A stretch of 64,000 nt of DNA from Tipula vernalis (GCA_958295665.1 OY282560.1:148234091-148298090); one strand, 5' to 3'; shown: positions 1-12,072, counted from the stretch's first letter. Translations and numbers: made by a program. Notes: generated from the letters alone by a model not told the origin.

Positions 1-660
1 AAAAAATATTTTTGCTTAACCCTTATGTTAACACGATGTATTTGATTTTTTTTTTTTTTTAAATTGAATGAAGTTTTTTTTATATTAAAGCAAAATGACA
101 TTTGAATTATGATGATACTCGTACGATATCATAGTTATCCTAATTTACCGTTTTTCATTCGAAATTTATGATATAATTGATACACACCTGGGTTTGTACA
201 AGTACATGTATGATGTTGAAAGAGAATTCATTTTATACTCGTGCAAAAACAACACAAAGTGCTGCTCGGTCAGTTCCATGTATTTATTTAATTTGAAAGT
301 GGTAGGTAAAGTGTTAACAACGTGCGATCAAACTGAACGGTACAATAAAGTAGTATTGAATAAACCATATGAATTGATTTAGAGATGAAACAGAAAAATC
401 TTGGCAAGCCTTATTAGTACCAAATGCTAATCACATAGCGATTAGTGGTTTTAATTTAAAGGATTTGTGCATAATGAAGTTAATAAGTGGTACTTTTTTT
501 AAATTTGTGATTCGCAGTTTTTTGTTGAATATGGTAATGATAAATGGTATGTAGTGTAAATGTTATTTAAATTTCTAGGTAACCAACCAAATTAAGGTAA
601 AATATTGGCAATTATTTATCAAATGTAAGTTAATATTTATACTTTTTATAAAAAATACTA
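1..660. other. AT-rich stretch without recognisable gene
   Basis: Only short open frames with no recognisable domain are present. It may hold the 5' part of the hAT element that follows, but no copy of that element's terminal repeat (seen at 3207-3260) is visible here. Confidence 0.5.
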
Positions 661-674
661 TACCACAGTTAAAA

Positions 675-3055
675 ATGTCTAAGAGATTGTATGAAAGCGG
701 TGCACAAAAACGGGCCAAACAAGCTCGAAAACCAACAGAATTAAGTAGTCTTGTTGGATCACTAGATAAATTTGTTAAGCGAAGTGAAAGTTCATCAAAT
801 TCGACCAACAATTCAATTGAAATGTGTGACTCAAATACTATATTTCTTCCCAACCTATAAACAATAAAGTTGACGAAAATGTTAGTGAACCTCTAAAGCA
901 GAACGAGAATTTAGACGACATACCAGCTAGCACTAATATTGAAGATATTTTATCTATTGATGATTTTTCAGAAATCAATGATAATGAAGAAATACATAGT
1001 ACTGCTTTAGCAGTTAAAGCGAAATTTGATAAAGCAGACCTTGCAACTTAGCCTGCTGAAATTGACGACAAGCTACGGATATTTTTGATCGAACAGTCAC
1101 CAAAGAGCATTAAAAGCAGTAAATTTAAAAGAAAACCAAATGGAAGATGTTTCAGTGACACTTTTTATTTTCGGCAAATGAAAAATGGAGAAACAGAGTT
1201 GAGAAACTGGTTTTTTTATTCAAACTCTACGGGAAACATTTTCTGCTTTTGTTGTCGTTTGTTTTCACCATCAAAAATTTTGCTCACTACTACTGGATTT
1301 TGGGACTATAAACATGCAGGAAGACACTTATCTTCACACGAATCATCAAAAGAATAGAATTTAACATTAAATCCAGAGCTGGAATAGACAATATGAATGA
1401 AGATGTTTATCTTAAAGAGAAGCGAAAATGGCGAATAATTTTAAATGCATCTTAAAAACAATATTATTTTTAAGCGAACGTAATTTAGCTTTTAGAGGAA
1501 GCAATGAAAAACTTTTTGAACCAAATAATGGTAACTTTTTGGGAGTAATTGAGTTACTCTCTGATTTTGTTCCAGAACTGAAGAGCCATTTGGAATCAAT
1601 AAATGATTCTGACAAAAAAAAAGATTACGTCATATTTTTCAGCGAAAATTCAAAATGAAATTATTATACAATTAGCATCTAAATTTTTAAGTAGTATAGT
1701 AAATATTATTAAAGCATTACAATATTTTTCCATAATGATAGATTCCACACAAGATTTTCGAAAAAAAGGGCCAGTTATCCATAATTATTCGGTATGTAAA
1801 GATAACATCCCAAAAGCCAAGTATCGTAGAAAGTTTTTTAAGCTTTGTAAATGTATTGTCTTCAACTGGGAAAAATTTAGCAAACGTCCTTATTGAGGAA
1901 TTAGAGGTATTAGGCATCAATATTGCTGACTGCCGCGGTCAGTCATACGACAATGCCAGCAATATGAAAGGAGAATATAAGGGAGTGAAAAGTCGAATTT
2001 TGGAAATCAACAGCAGAGCATGCTATACTCCTTGTGGTGGATACAACATTAATTTAGTGATAGGAGATACTGTTAAAAACACTATTAACAGCCAGAATTA
2101 TTTTACAACAATAAATAATTTATATAAAATTTTTGCTGCATCAACCAAGCGATGGGCTATTCAGACGAAATATTTAAAAATAAATTTAAAACCACCTAGC
2201 GATACTCGTTGGGAATATCGATTGAAAAGTGTAAAAGCTGTTAAATACCAGCTAACCGAAATTATTCTTGCTCTAGATGAACTTAAAATTACCTACCTAG
2301 ACTGTAAAGCTCTTGCTGAATCACTAAAACAACAAATAAACAATTATGAGTTTGCTGTATTGACAACAATTTGGTATCATTTGTTATCAAAACTTCATAT
2401 TTTAAGCCAATTATTGCAGCAAAAAGATATGGCATTAAATGTTGCATTAATGTGTGAGTTAATGCTCGAAACAGAAGTTGAGGCAGAGTGTAACCATCTG
2501 GCTTCTGAAGAGAAATTTAAAACATTATATTTTGATAAATTAATCAACGTAATGAGAGATTCATTTCAAGAACGATTTGAATCGTATAATTATTTAAATG
2601 AGCTTTTCAGGTTTCTTTTTGATAATGAAAAGTTGAAAAGTATGGATACAAATGAGTTTAACAATCATTGTTCAAATTTATCCAAATATTTAAAAGACGA
2701 TATCGAAGAAATGGAGTTCAGAAATGAACTTTCCGTTTTGAGACATGTCCTAGAAGATAACTATTCAGTTTTGGAAAATTTCAAATTTATTTTAGATAGA
2801 AATTTGAAAGAATTATATCCTAATGTGTGTATCGTATACCGAATAATTTTAACGATACCAATTTCCGTTGCTAATTGTGAGCGATCTTTTTCAAAGCTAA
2901 AACTGATTGAAAATTATCTGCGGTCGACGATGTCACAGGAAAGACTCTCTGGATTAGCGATCCTGTCAATTGAAAATGCAACTGCCAGAACTATTGATTT
3001 GAATGATATTATCGATGAATTTGCCAGCAAAAGGGCAAAAAAAATTATTTTATAA
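675..3055 (+). pseudogene. hAT-superfamily transposase relic (ZMYM1-like, TTF finger)
   Basis: Broken transposase reading in several frames. The order matches ZMYM1-like hAT proteins: an N-terminal basic segment (675-860), a TTF-type zinc-finger block at 1085-1357 with the pattern SDTFYFR...WFFYS...FCFCCRLF, a DUF4371-like part at 1428-1896 ending in MIDSTQDF, then the RNase H-like core from 1856 with CRGQSYDNASNMKG, and the hAT C-terminal dimerisation block near 2820-3000 (ISVANCERSFSKLKLIENYL). Stops near 858, 1048, 1356 and 1656 and several frame changes break it; the last 399 codons are open. Family and domains are recognised from motifs. That it is dead as a full-length enzyme is seen directly. 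It is an old insertion with nothing to suggest domestication. Confidence 0.85.
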
Positions 3056-3206
3056 TTTGTTATTCTACTTTACTATCTATTATTCATTATTTTCTTATTG
3101 AATATAAGTATCTTAATTTGTGATTACGCAAATGAATTAAACTGTGATTTTTGTGATAAAATTTATGTTTTTTAATTAAATATTTTGAGAATTTTTTTTT
3201 TGTTGT

Positions 3207-3260
3207 AGGGCCCACCATTTTTGTTTGCTCCAGGCCTCAAAATGTTACAGCACGGCCCTG
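3207..3260 (+). repeat. Right terminal repeat of the hAT element
   Basis: Read from the end on the minus strand it begins CAGGGCCGTGCTGTAAC, typical of a hAT terminus, and lies about 150 bp beyond the transposase stop. No matching left terminus is visible in the window, so the element is 5'-truncated or its left end is too diverged or lies outside. Confidence 0.6.
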
Positions 3261-3261
3261 C

Positions 3262-3780
3262 CTATTTCTACAAATTTTGCACTTTCGAATCAGTCTTGAG
3301 AATGGCGCGACTTTTAAGCATGCATCTCAACTCAAGCAAAGCGCTAATGTCCGTTAACAAATAGTAATACGAAAAGACAAACCAAACGCAAAACAAACCA
3401 AATAAGAAAAACATCTTATGGCTAAGATCTCTAGGTGGTCGGATTTCAAAGTTACAGACGAAAATTTTATTTTCCGTATGAAATGAATGAATGAAAATGA
3501 TTTTGTTTCTATGTATGGTACGAGTACATAAAAAAGATTTTTCTAAATTAGTGATTTTCCCAAGCTTAATTCTCATAGTCCAAACGTTTTTTTTTTTTGC
3601 GATTTCCCAACAACAAAAATGAACAAGACGGATGTATCATTTGGGTACGCCGCTTGTCAAAGACTAAATGTGTCGATGAACAAGTAACGTAATACTTGTT
3701 GATCATTTGCTTTTAGTGAGGGCGTGTGAAAATACATATATTAAAATTATTTAAATAAAGAAAAAAACCATGAAAAACAT
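3262..3780. other. No gene seen
   Basis: AT-rich sequence between the hAT terminus and the LINE derivative. Open frames here are short and match nothing I recognise. Confidence 0.4.
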
Positions 3781-4400
3781 GTGGTTTGGCGTCTATTGGG
3801 TGGGGGGATTGGCCAAAGTTGAGTACATTAATCTACCAGTTACGTAACCTTCCAGTAGAGTGCGCATCATGTGAGTTGTTCTGATCATGTATTAGGCAGC
3901 TGTGTGATAGGTACAATTGTGTAAGGGGTAACATGTTCAAAATTCGCAAGTGTACATGCTGCCTCCTCGTGGCAACTACTGGTAACTAACCACTGGATCC
4001 CAGGCACCCTCCAGTTTTATTTAGCCTTCCTGTAATAAAGCTGGGTGACCTACGGGCGATTTGCAATTCCCAGCTACTCGTAAGAGTAAAATCAAACGAA
4101 AGACGGGGCAGGGGCAGCAATATACGGGAGCGGGACAGCCCTCTCGAAGTCATTGTGCTCCAATGATATCGTCTTTCTAGCGGAACTACATGCTGTAGTA
4201 AACATCTAGGAGGAAGAGCAATAAGTCCAGATAGTATGTATCACGTACCGGCTGGCAGTATTATCAAGTTCATTAAGAACCTGGATATCGACTGGACGGA
4301 AAATTAAGCAGGGTACAGCACAATAGATCTTTTAGGTTGCATTGCGAGGTGGCTGATCGCCTGCATGGCCCTCCAATAATAATAATAATAATAATAATTA
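3781..4400 (+). mobile_element. Internally deleted non-autonomous LINE derivative (LOA/I-like)
   Basis: About 620 bp that joins three separate parts of the LINE at 27865-33386. Positions ~3785-4090 match its 5' UTR (~27880-28320). Positions ~4100-4205 match the start of its RNase H domain (~32520-32630). Positions ~4207-4380 match its 3' end (~33187-33355), including the ORF2 stop region and the shared stretch before the tail. It ends in the same (AAT)n tail. It codes for no complete protein. Its layout recalls RIME-type elements, which keep both ends of a LINE. No clear target-site duplication was found. Confidence 0.75.
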
Positions 4401-5480
4401 GATAGTCCGGATCGTTCAAATCCTCATCTTGATTTTCAGCCATTCCCCTTTTGCAAACACAGCTAAAAAAAAATGTATTGAATACGGACCAGACGTCATA
4501 TTCGTGACAGTGAATTTTTATTCACGAAATTTATACAATAAACTATTATTAAAAATATTATTTTTATTGTGCAAATGAACGTTAAAGTTTCGTGAATGAA
4601 AATACACAAAAATTAGAATTAAATTACAACGTGTACTTAATAAAAACAAATACTTACGCCTTGTCGATTTTCGTGCCTCAGACATAGTGATGATTGATAC
4701 ATAACCAAACCTTAACTATAGAGTCAAATCGCAAAAAAATTATGTTTTTTAATAGTAAAAATAACGATTAATAGATGGAACCAAATTGGTAAAGAAGAAA
4801 AATTTGTAAAAAACAGTATTAGACTTCAAATAATGATCAAATTTTAGCCCTCACGATTGTGACATCTGTGCTTTAATGCATACCAAAGAAAATTTAGAAG
4901 AAGAACTTGTGCTATTACAATAATTGTTTGTCACAAACGTGATATGTGGGCTTCAAGGTATACATAAAATAAAATATTCGTTATCGAGTAGTGAAACCAT
5001 CACAAAGACTAATAATAATACTACGTAATGTGGTTAGATGGTGTAGTAGTATTTTATTTTTAATTTTTAATTTTTTAAACAAATATCACGATTAAAGAAA
5101 GACAATAAAGTTTATGTTTTTTAAAATTAATTTTTAAATTTTTAAAAATTTTTTAATTTCAACTTAAAACACGTGATAAAGACACAGCAAAAAACCAAGT
5201 AATAATGGATCATAACCATTATTATAATACTTACTAGATAAACCAGCAGTGAATAATGGATATTATTATGATTGAAGAAACAAACGTATAATGAGTATAT
5301 TATACGTTAGTCGTGGACAAAATAATTTTATCCACTTTTGACATATAATAACCCGATAACAATGCTGATTTCAAATAAAGAAAATGTAAAATAAGTCATT
5401 TTTATTGTATAATCAACGCTGCTAGCGGCAACGTGAGTTATATTTTATATAACAAAATGTTGAGTATCCAGCAAATTTTT
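4401..5480. other. No gene seen
   Basis: AT-rich, many homopolymer runs, no open frame of note and no recognised repeat. Confidence 0.4.
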
Positions 5481-5489
5481 TGTTCTTGG

Positions 5490-5890
5490 TAACATGTCTG
5501 GTGGTTGTCTTAGAGTAAGTAAATCAAATTACAAATGTCAAAAAGGGACAAATGTCATTGGCAACATGTCTTGTGGTCGTCTTAAGTGTGTTATTTACAA
5601 CAAGTATATGATGTCTTATACAACGCCCCTAGCGGTTGGATTCTAAAATCCATTTAACATGTCTAGTGGTTGTCTTGTGTCTGTTACTGACAACATGTAC
5701 AATACAACAATGTAATATACAACGATCCTATCGGTTGAATTTTGAAACGAATATTACTGGTCTTGTGGTGGTCTTGTAAGGCTTACTAAAAATATGTACG
5801 TGGTATAAAGCACAACGCTCCTATCGGTTGTTTATTAAAACAAATTTAACAAGTCTTGTGGTGGTCTTGTGGGTGTTGTGTACAACAAAA
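5490..5890 (+). repeat. Tandem array, ~95-bp units, ACATGTCT-GTGGTTGTCTT core
   Basis: The core GTGGT(T/C/G)GTCTT recurs at about 5501, 5573, 5666, 5765 and 5858, spaced 72, 93, 99 and 93 bp. Between cores the units share CAACG-CCTA-CGGTTG. The core resembles the 25-bp minisatellite at 18.5 and 20.1 kb read on the opposite strand. Confidence 0.75.
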
Positions 5891-6116
5891 ACATATTATG
5901 GTGGCCATTGTGTAATTTTTTTCTGCCAAAAGTATTGTGAAAATAAAATTAATTTCTATTATTAATTAATAACAACAAAACCGGTAATTATTGTTTATTA
6001 TCTTATATGTTAAATTTGTATTGCTATTAAACAGAACTATTTTGCTATTTTGTTTATTCCATAATATTATTTTTGTTTGAGTTTTTTTTCGATTTCTTTT
6101 AAATTTTTTTATAAAA
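5891..6116. other. AT-rich leader before transposase relic
   Basis: Nothing recognisable beyond possible leader sequence of the relic that starts at 6120. Confidence 0.3.
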
Positions 6117-6119
6117 GTG

Positions 6120-6868
6120 ATGGATAACATATCTAGAGCGAAACGTTATAGAATTGTTTCAGAAATGGCAGAATGTAGTCCTTTTATTGTAGGGGCATGG
6201 GTTGAAGAAGGACACCCGAGTTCCGTAGATATTTTATTTAAAGATTTCGCTGAAGAGTTGTTGAAATTAAAAAGTGAAGGTATTTTAATTGCAAAAAAAT
6301 CAGTTAGAAAACCTTTTATTTTGCGCGCGTTTACTTGCGATGCACCAGCTAAATCTTTTTGTAAATCAGTTTTAAATCATAACGCGATAAAAGGATGCCA
6401 CGAATATGATCAAACCGGGTTTCGTGTTTCTAATACTCCCGTTTATAATGTCATATCCGGAAATTTGAGAACTGAAAAAAAATGATTACTTTTTTGCTAG
6501 ATAAATTAAAATCTGATACTCAAAAATTAATGTCGAATTTGTATGCATCTTATTCAAAATATGTCCCTTTGGAATTTTGTCGGAAACCAAGAAATTTTAA
6601 TGAAATTCCAAGATGGAAAGCAACGGAATTTAGGTTTTTTATATTATATGGGGTACTTTCGCTTTTAAAAGATTTTGTGGATTCCAACATTTATTATCAT
6701 GTTTTGCTTTTAGTTGTTAGTATTCGCCTTTTATCAGATAAAAAGTATTTTAAAGAAAATACCAATAACGCTCAAATACTTTTAAATGAGTTTGTCACGA
6801 TTTACCCCCAAATTTATGGATTAAAACATGTAAACTCAATGTCCATAGTATTTTACATACGTCCATAG
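6120..6868 (+). pseudogene. Transposase-domain protein relic, N-terminal/central part
   Basis: The first frame (ATG at 6120, to 6485) has an ICDAPAKSF-type block (TCDAPAKSFCKSVLNH followed by KGCHEYDQTGF), typical of the insect transposase-domain protein family distantly related to Tnp2/Transposase_21. The second frame (6482-6868) continues the family with FCRKPRNFNEIPRWKATEFRF and then YPQIYGLKHV. An A-run at 6476-6483 marks a frameshift, and a family segment between the two blocks is missing. The coding match stops at about 6840, and its continuation reappears at 12400 beyond the gypsy element. A decayed gene or element interrupted by a retroelement is the simplest reading. Confidence 0.75.
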
Positions 6869-6877
6869 TATTTTACA
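6841..6877 (+). repeat. 17-bp direct repeat at insertion junction
   Basis: GTCCATAGTATTTTACA occurs at 6841-6857 and again at 6861-6877, exactly where the transposase relic ends and gypsy gag sequence begins. Confidence 0.85.
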
Positions 6878-6884
6878 AAAAATA

Positions 6885-7885
6885 TTTCGCTATTTGACGG
6901 TAATAAAAATGATCTAAAAAGATTTCTCGAATCCGTCGACGAAACATTAAAATTATGTATCAAAATACAAAAAACAGTATCTTATAAAATATCAGAAACA
7001 AAATTATAGGCTCAGCTAGTCAATCATTAACTACCCATAATATAGATAATTCATGTTGGGAATAAATTAGAACCCATCTAATACAGAAATATGCCGACTC
7101 AAGAGATGAGTCAAACCTTCAATTCGAATTGTATAATCTAGTGAAAAATAATTTGTCACCAGAATATCTATTTAACCGAATACAAAATGTATTAACTTTA
7201 TTAACGACACAAGTGAAACAAATTTTTTAATTATTTATTATTAATTAAAAAAATTTGCTTTGCAAAGCTATCCGCAGAGTTTGATAGGAAAATTTGCTAA
7301 TTTGTTGCGTAGAGTTTGATACGCTAAAAGCTTTTTACAAGATTCTTTTGTGAAACATCACAACGTAAATTAAGATATAATTGAGTTCCAAGTAAAGCAT
7401 TACCAGCAAGTTGGACTCACAATTTTTCAAGCAGCCCTAAGAGAACCTCTTGGTGGACGCCTTAGAGCAGCCCAACCCAAAACTTTAGCAGAAGCTAGAG
7501 ATTATGTTACTAAAGAGCAAAATATTCAAAAATTAAAATTTCCTCCAAATTTAGAAAAATACAATTCCAATAATTCACAAAATTTAAACGAATTGAAACA
7601 AAATATTTCCAAATATAATTCTCAAAATAATCATCAAAATTACAAAAATACTCAAATTAAAACCGAACTTGAAAAGAAATCAAACGATTATCAAATTTAG
7701 AAAAATAATTATAAAAGTAGTTATTACAATAAATCCAAAAATAATGAAAGTATTACAGACCTAGAAAATTATAACGGTCAAGGGTCAAGCAAAATAAAAA
7801 CCGAAATTAAAAAGGAACCTTAATATTATAAGATTGAAACATCAATTGATGACGAAAATTTTCAATTACAAGCCTCGGAAAATTA
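6885..7885 (+). pseudogene. gag: Gypsy gag relic
   Basis: Reads LFDGNKNDLKRFLESVDETL at about 6890, the usual conserved start of the errantivirus gag core. After stops and frame changes it continues near 7440 with FQAALREPLGGRLRAAQPKT and ARDYVTKEQNIQKL, a conserved gag C-terminal motif. An Asn/Lys-rich tail follows to 7885. Stops at about 7007, 7698 and 7821 disable it. No CCHC knuckle is seen, as usual for errantivirus gag. Confidence 0.75.
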
Positions 7886-7899
7886 AACCAGATATTTAA

Positions 7900-8750
7900 C
7901 ATATCACATATCTCAAACTTACCATTTATAATCTTAACTTTTAATAATAAAACCTTAAAATTTTTAATAGGCACGGGATCCAATTTATCATATATAGTAT
8001 AAACCCCGAATGTATTGAAAAATCGAGAATTTTTCCAACTGTTCTAACGATCACAAGTCTAAATAAATCCACGAATATTACAACTAAAACAAAAATTAAA
8101 TTTCAAGAACTTCCTAAACCATTAGAATTACATCTATTAAAATTCCACAAATTTTACGACGGTCTCATAGGCTACGAAACCTTAACGGATTTACAAGCCA
8201 ACGTCTTATTGAACGAACAAAAATTGCAAAGTAACAACAAAGTAATGTCGTGTATAAAACCATTCTTTCTCGAATCATTACAAAAAAGAATCATACTTAT
8301 ACCAGTAACATTAGTCCAAGGACAATTCTACATCAATACACCTATAAAATTACAAGAAAACGGAAATATTCAAAAAGGTGTCTATAAAACTCATAAAAAC
8401 AACCAAGCTTACATGGAAATAATGAATACGTCTAATCAACGAAAAGAAGTCTTTTTAATAAATCCCATACTAGGCGAGGAATTAAATACAAAATATAATG
8501 AGATACATTTTCTCAACTCCCAGTGCGAAAACCACGAAAATAAAAATATTGAATCTAAATTAAATCTAGAAAATAAAAGTTTACAATACCCAAACACAAT
8601 AGATTCACTTAAACTAAATAATCAAAGTAAGAATATTACTACAAATGAGTCGCAGACTTCATTAACAAATTCAGAACCACACAAACATCAAAAAATTCAA
8701 AAATTCAAAAACGAATTCATTATGATCATAATAATTGAGAATCTCTAGAT
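7900..8750 (+). pseudogene. Gypsy aspartic protease relic with substituted active site
   Basis: A protease core reads KFLIGTGSNLSYIV near 7965, where the family has LIDTGS: the catalytic Asp is Gly (GGC). A stop follows at about 8001. A 179-codon open frame (8209-8748) continues through the spacer toward the expected reverse transcriptase. It then ends in stops and the sequence jumps to the pre-integrase region, so RT and RNase H are deleted. Confidence 0.65.
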
Positions 8751-8869
8751 TCAACAAATTTAATCCAGGAAATCAATCTAATTGAACCGGACGTACAAGA
8801 AAATATTCAAAGTAATGTTTCAAAAATTAAAACCATCCATGAGACATTAACACCGTAAAACACCTTTCG

Positions 8870-10201
8870 AAATCAAATCACAATCATAGTCGACAATGAT
8901 TACGAAGAGATCGACGAAAAATTATTAATAAAATTTAATAAGTATAAACAGTATAAAATTAAAAAGAAAAATTTCGATACGAATGATATCAAATATATCT
9001 TAAAAAAATATTCAAATAACAAAAAAATCTATTCCACGTGAATGCTAAAATATTCGAATTATTCCAAAAGGAATTTCAAAATTTTCCTAAAAGAAAATTA
9101 ATAAGAACAAAAATAATAAAGGAAGGCATTTTAGAAAATGAAACACAATTAGAAATAATTGAAAAGACACACCTTCCTTATCACAGAGGAATAATGGAAA
9201 ATTACGAAAAAATTAAGAATACGTATTTTTTCCCAAAAATGAAAGAATTGATTTCCAAATACATAGGTCAATGTGAAATATGTAGTATTAACAAATACGA
9301 GAGGAAACCAATTAAATTGAAATTTGAAATTTCACAAACACCTCAAGGACCAATGGAAATAATCCATGCGGATACCTTTGTTTTAAGATCAAAAACATTT
9401 TTAATAATCATGGATAAATTTTCCAAATTTATCTCCATTTTCGAGCTTCCAAACTGAAGACCGCAAACCATGATTAAAATGTTTAAAATATTATTTTCGA
9501 GAGAAGGAATCCCTAAGAACTTAATCTTAGATTCAGCAACTGAATTTAATTCAGACTTATTCAAAAAATTCACGGATATGTACAAGATAAATTTACATAT
9601 TACCACAGCAAAAGCTTCGACAGGCAATGGTCCCATTGAACGCGTCCATTCAACATTAACCGAGTTAACTCGAATCATTTATTCTCAGAATTAAAATATT
9701 TCAATTCGAGACGTTATGGATGAAGCAGTATTAACCTACAATAGTACCATTCACGCTTCAACAAAACTAACACCTTTTGAACTCCATAAAGGACACATAT
9801 TAAACAAAAATATTCCAACAAATATAGCTGAACAATCTCAAGAATATTTAGAAGATATTAGATCAAAATATCAACAAATTGCAAAAAATATAGCACAATT
9901 AAATTTGCAAAATAAAACAAAAGTAATAAAAAAGTTAAACGTTAATTGAGAAGAACCAAGGGAATTTAAACCTAATGACAAAATTTTTGAAAAAACAACT
10001 ACTCGAGATAAATTCATACCAAAATATATCCCTCATAATGTAGTAAACGACAATCAAATAAACGTTGTAACTAATAAGCGAAAAGTTTACAAAAGAAGAA
10101 TTCGTAACTGTAACAAGCATCTAAACAAAGATAATATTCTATTACAGGATAACCCTAGTAATCAACCAGTCACTAGAGGCGTTCGATCTAAGCAAGAATA
10201 G
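8870..10201 (+). pseudogene. Gypsy integrase relic (frame kept, nonsense codons only)
   Basis: From 9038 the frame is continuous to TAG at 10199-10201, except for in-frame stops at 9455-9457 (TGA), 9692-9694 (TAA) and 9947-9949 (TGA). The N-terminal HHCC finger is visible (HLPYH ... CEIC, 9160-9290). Of the DDE triad, Asp lies in IIHADTF, Asp in ILDSATEFNS, and Glu in GNGPIERVHSTL, about 35 residues on. The C-terminal tail runs past 9950 to the env region. Absence of frameshifts suggests fairly recent decay by point mutation. Confidence 0.85.
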
Positions 10202-10214
10202 AGGCGTCGTAGGA

Positions 10215-11706
10215 TTGCAGCTAGGAACCGCAAGAGTCATCACAGGATACTCTAAACTTATTCATATAATTGAATTAAATAAAATAAAATTAAACTTAGA
10301 ATTAGTTAATCAAACAAAATTAGCTATAGGAAGACTTATGGAACACCATAAAATATCTGACGACACTCAAATGAAAATAGCCGATAGAAAAATGAAAACA
10401 TTAGAAAAATCACTACATAATATTTTGCCAAATACTTATCATAAAAGACAAAAGCGAGGACTTGTTAATCCTTTAGGAACATTCATTAAAGCTATAACAG
10501 GAAATTTAGACCAAGATGACTATACAGAAATTCAAATGGCAATTCAACGTTTAGAGAACGGAGAAATTAAAGTATTAGAAAAATACAACGAACAAGTAAA
10601 AATAAATCAAATTTTAATAGACAGATACGAAGAAATGACGGACCATATTAATAATGTAACAAACAAATTGAATGAATACATTAAAAAAGCTACTATTTCA
10701 AAGACAGTAACTGAACATTTCTTTTTAAATAAATTTTTCTTAGAACTATTTGATAACATGTTAATTATAGAAGAACAAATAAACAAAGTTCATGATATAG
10801 TGACATTTGCTAAAGTGAACATAATTAGTAGACACATACTAGATAATAATGAAATGAATTATATAACCAAAGAATTTGATCAGGATGACATTAAAATTAT
10901 ATCGGAAGAACAAATTTATTCCATGCTACAGCTAAAAGCGTATTACAATGGAACAGATTTATTATTATTAATCGTAATAACCCAATTTACCAAAGAATTA
11001 TATACCTATCAAAAAGTTAAAACAATCCCAATAAATAACCAAATCTTTAAACACACTCCAAATTTCATTATCCTTAACTCCCAAAAATATATGAATATTG
11101 AAAAACCATGTCAAATAATTGAGCATACTTATTATTGTCAAAAACAACAATTATACAACATAAACGGAAGTTGTATACCAAATTTACTAAATAACCAAGA
11201 TGCAAATTGCGAAACAATTCAACAGGATCTAGAGGAAGAGATTGAATTATTAGAAAAACAGTATTTATATATTTCATCACCCGAAGGAGTACACATCCAG
11301 ACAACATGTAACATTAATCAAGCGACGATCATAGGAATTAATTTATTACATTTCAGGAACTGTTCAATCACCATTCGAGATAAAAGATACTCGGACGACC
11401 AAACGAAGCGATATCATAGAGTCACGTTATTACAACCACTCGATAACATTAAAATCAATATGACAATAGAAGAATTTATAATCAATCAAAAATATAGAAG
11501 AAATGAAGTTGAATTATCAAATTACAAAAGATTATACTCACACTTTAACAGTTTCATCAATTATATTAATTATATTACTAATAATAATAGTTTTGTTCAT
11601 CTACAGGAAATACAAAGCATCAGTCCTTAAGATAAAAACAAAATTATTACAGTTAGCAGAGCTCACTCAAGTTGACGCTGAGGACAGCATCAATATAGGA
11701 AGGGAG
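10215..11706 (+). pseudogene. env: Errantivirus env (F-like), ectodomain open, membrane anchor out of frame
   Basis: The frame is open from about 10140, where a splice-acceptor-like TATTACAG occurs, to a stop at 11630. It lacks an ATG and signal peptide at its start; errantivirus env is normally made from a spliced mRNA, so an upstream exon would supply them. A furin-type site RQKR lies about 86 residues in, followed by a GLVNPLG fusion-peptide-like stretch and helical heptads, as in baculovirus F and gypsy env. The transmembrane segment (Ile/Leu-rich, ~11545-11595) and cytoplasmic tail read in another frame (11503-11817), so a frameshift near 11500 separates them. Ectodomain far better preserved than gag-pol. 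Integration relic; function unlikely but not excluded. Confidence 0.75.
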
Positions 11707-11707
11707 G
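11695..11707 (+). promoter_or_regulatory. Polypurine tract of gypsy element
   Basis: Purine-rich AGGAAGGGAGG immediately upstream of the LTR start AGTTAT, the usual primer site for plus-strand synthesis. Confidence 0.7.
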
Positions 11708-11981
11708 AGTTATGTACTACACATAAACAACAACAACAACCACAACAACAAAACCTATGGAAATCTGCATCAGCACATAATTGCATTATTATGTTTCTTT
11801 CTTATCGCAGAGTATAAAAACTCGACTCAAATTAAGTAAGGTGTTCAAAGTAGTTTGTTAAGTCATATAAATAAGTTGTACTATTTTCTGAAATATAAAA
11901 CATTAAATTCTTTAGTTAAATTTGAACCTAAATAAATAAATATGTTACATATTTTACCGTTCATGCCACAACCGATATAAC

Positions 11982-11982
<1 letters not shown>
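11708..11982 (+). repeat. 3' LTR of gypsy element
   Basis: Begins AGTTAT and ends ATAACT, matching inverted ends, directly after the polypurine tract. It holds a TATAAAAAC box near 11814 and AATAAA signals near 11933. It is followed at once by TA repeats, fitting the TATA-like target preference of errantiviruses. The matching 5' LTR is not in the window. Confidence 0.75.

Positions 11983-11984
<2 letters not shown>

Positions 11985-12072
<88 letters not shown>
11985..12072. repeat. (TA)n microsatellite
   Basis: About 88 bp of perfect TA dinucleotides abutting the LTR. Confidence 0.95.

Larger units (their letters stand above)
6885..11982 (+). mobile_element. 5'-truncated gypsy/errantivirus-like retroelement
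   Basis: Ordered remains of gag (6885-7880), protease (7900-8750), integrase (8870-10201), env (10215-11706), polypurine tract and one 3' LTR (11708-11982). There is no 5' LTR or gag start: gag enters mid-protein next to a short direct repeat. Reverse transcriptase and RNase H are absent between about 8750 and 8870. The element sits inside the relic transposase gene (6120-6868 and 12400 onward). Env and LTR features match insect errantiviruses. Confidence 0.85.

Noticed and set aside
194..382. Small plus-strand frame near the window start
   Set aside because: 62 codons, no recognisable domain or signal, low complexity context.
5490..5890. CRISPR-like array
   Set aside because: Units are ~95 bp, diverged throughout, with no repeat/spacer alternation; the DNA is eukaryotic.
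5400..6110. 5' LTR of the errantivirus
   Set aside because: None of the 3' LTR words (AGTTATGTAC, TATAAAAACTCG) occur here; this sequence belongs to the tandem array and the transposase relic leader.
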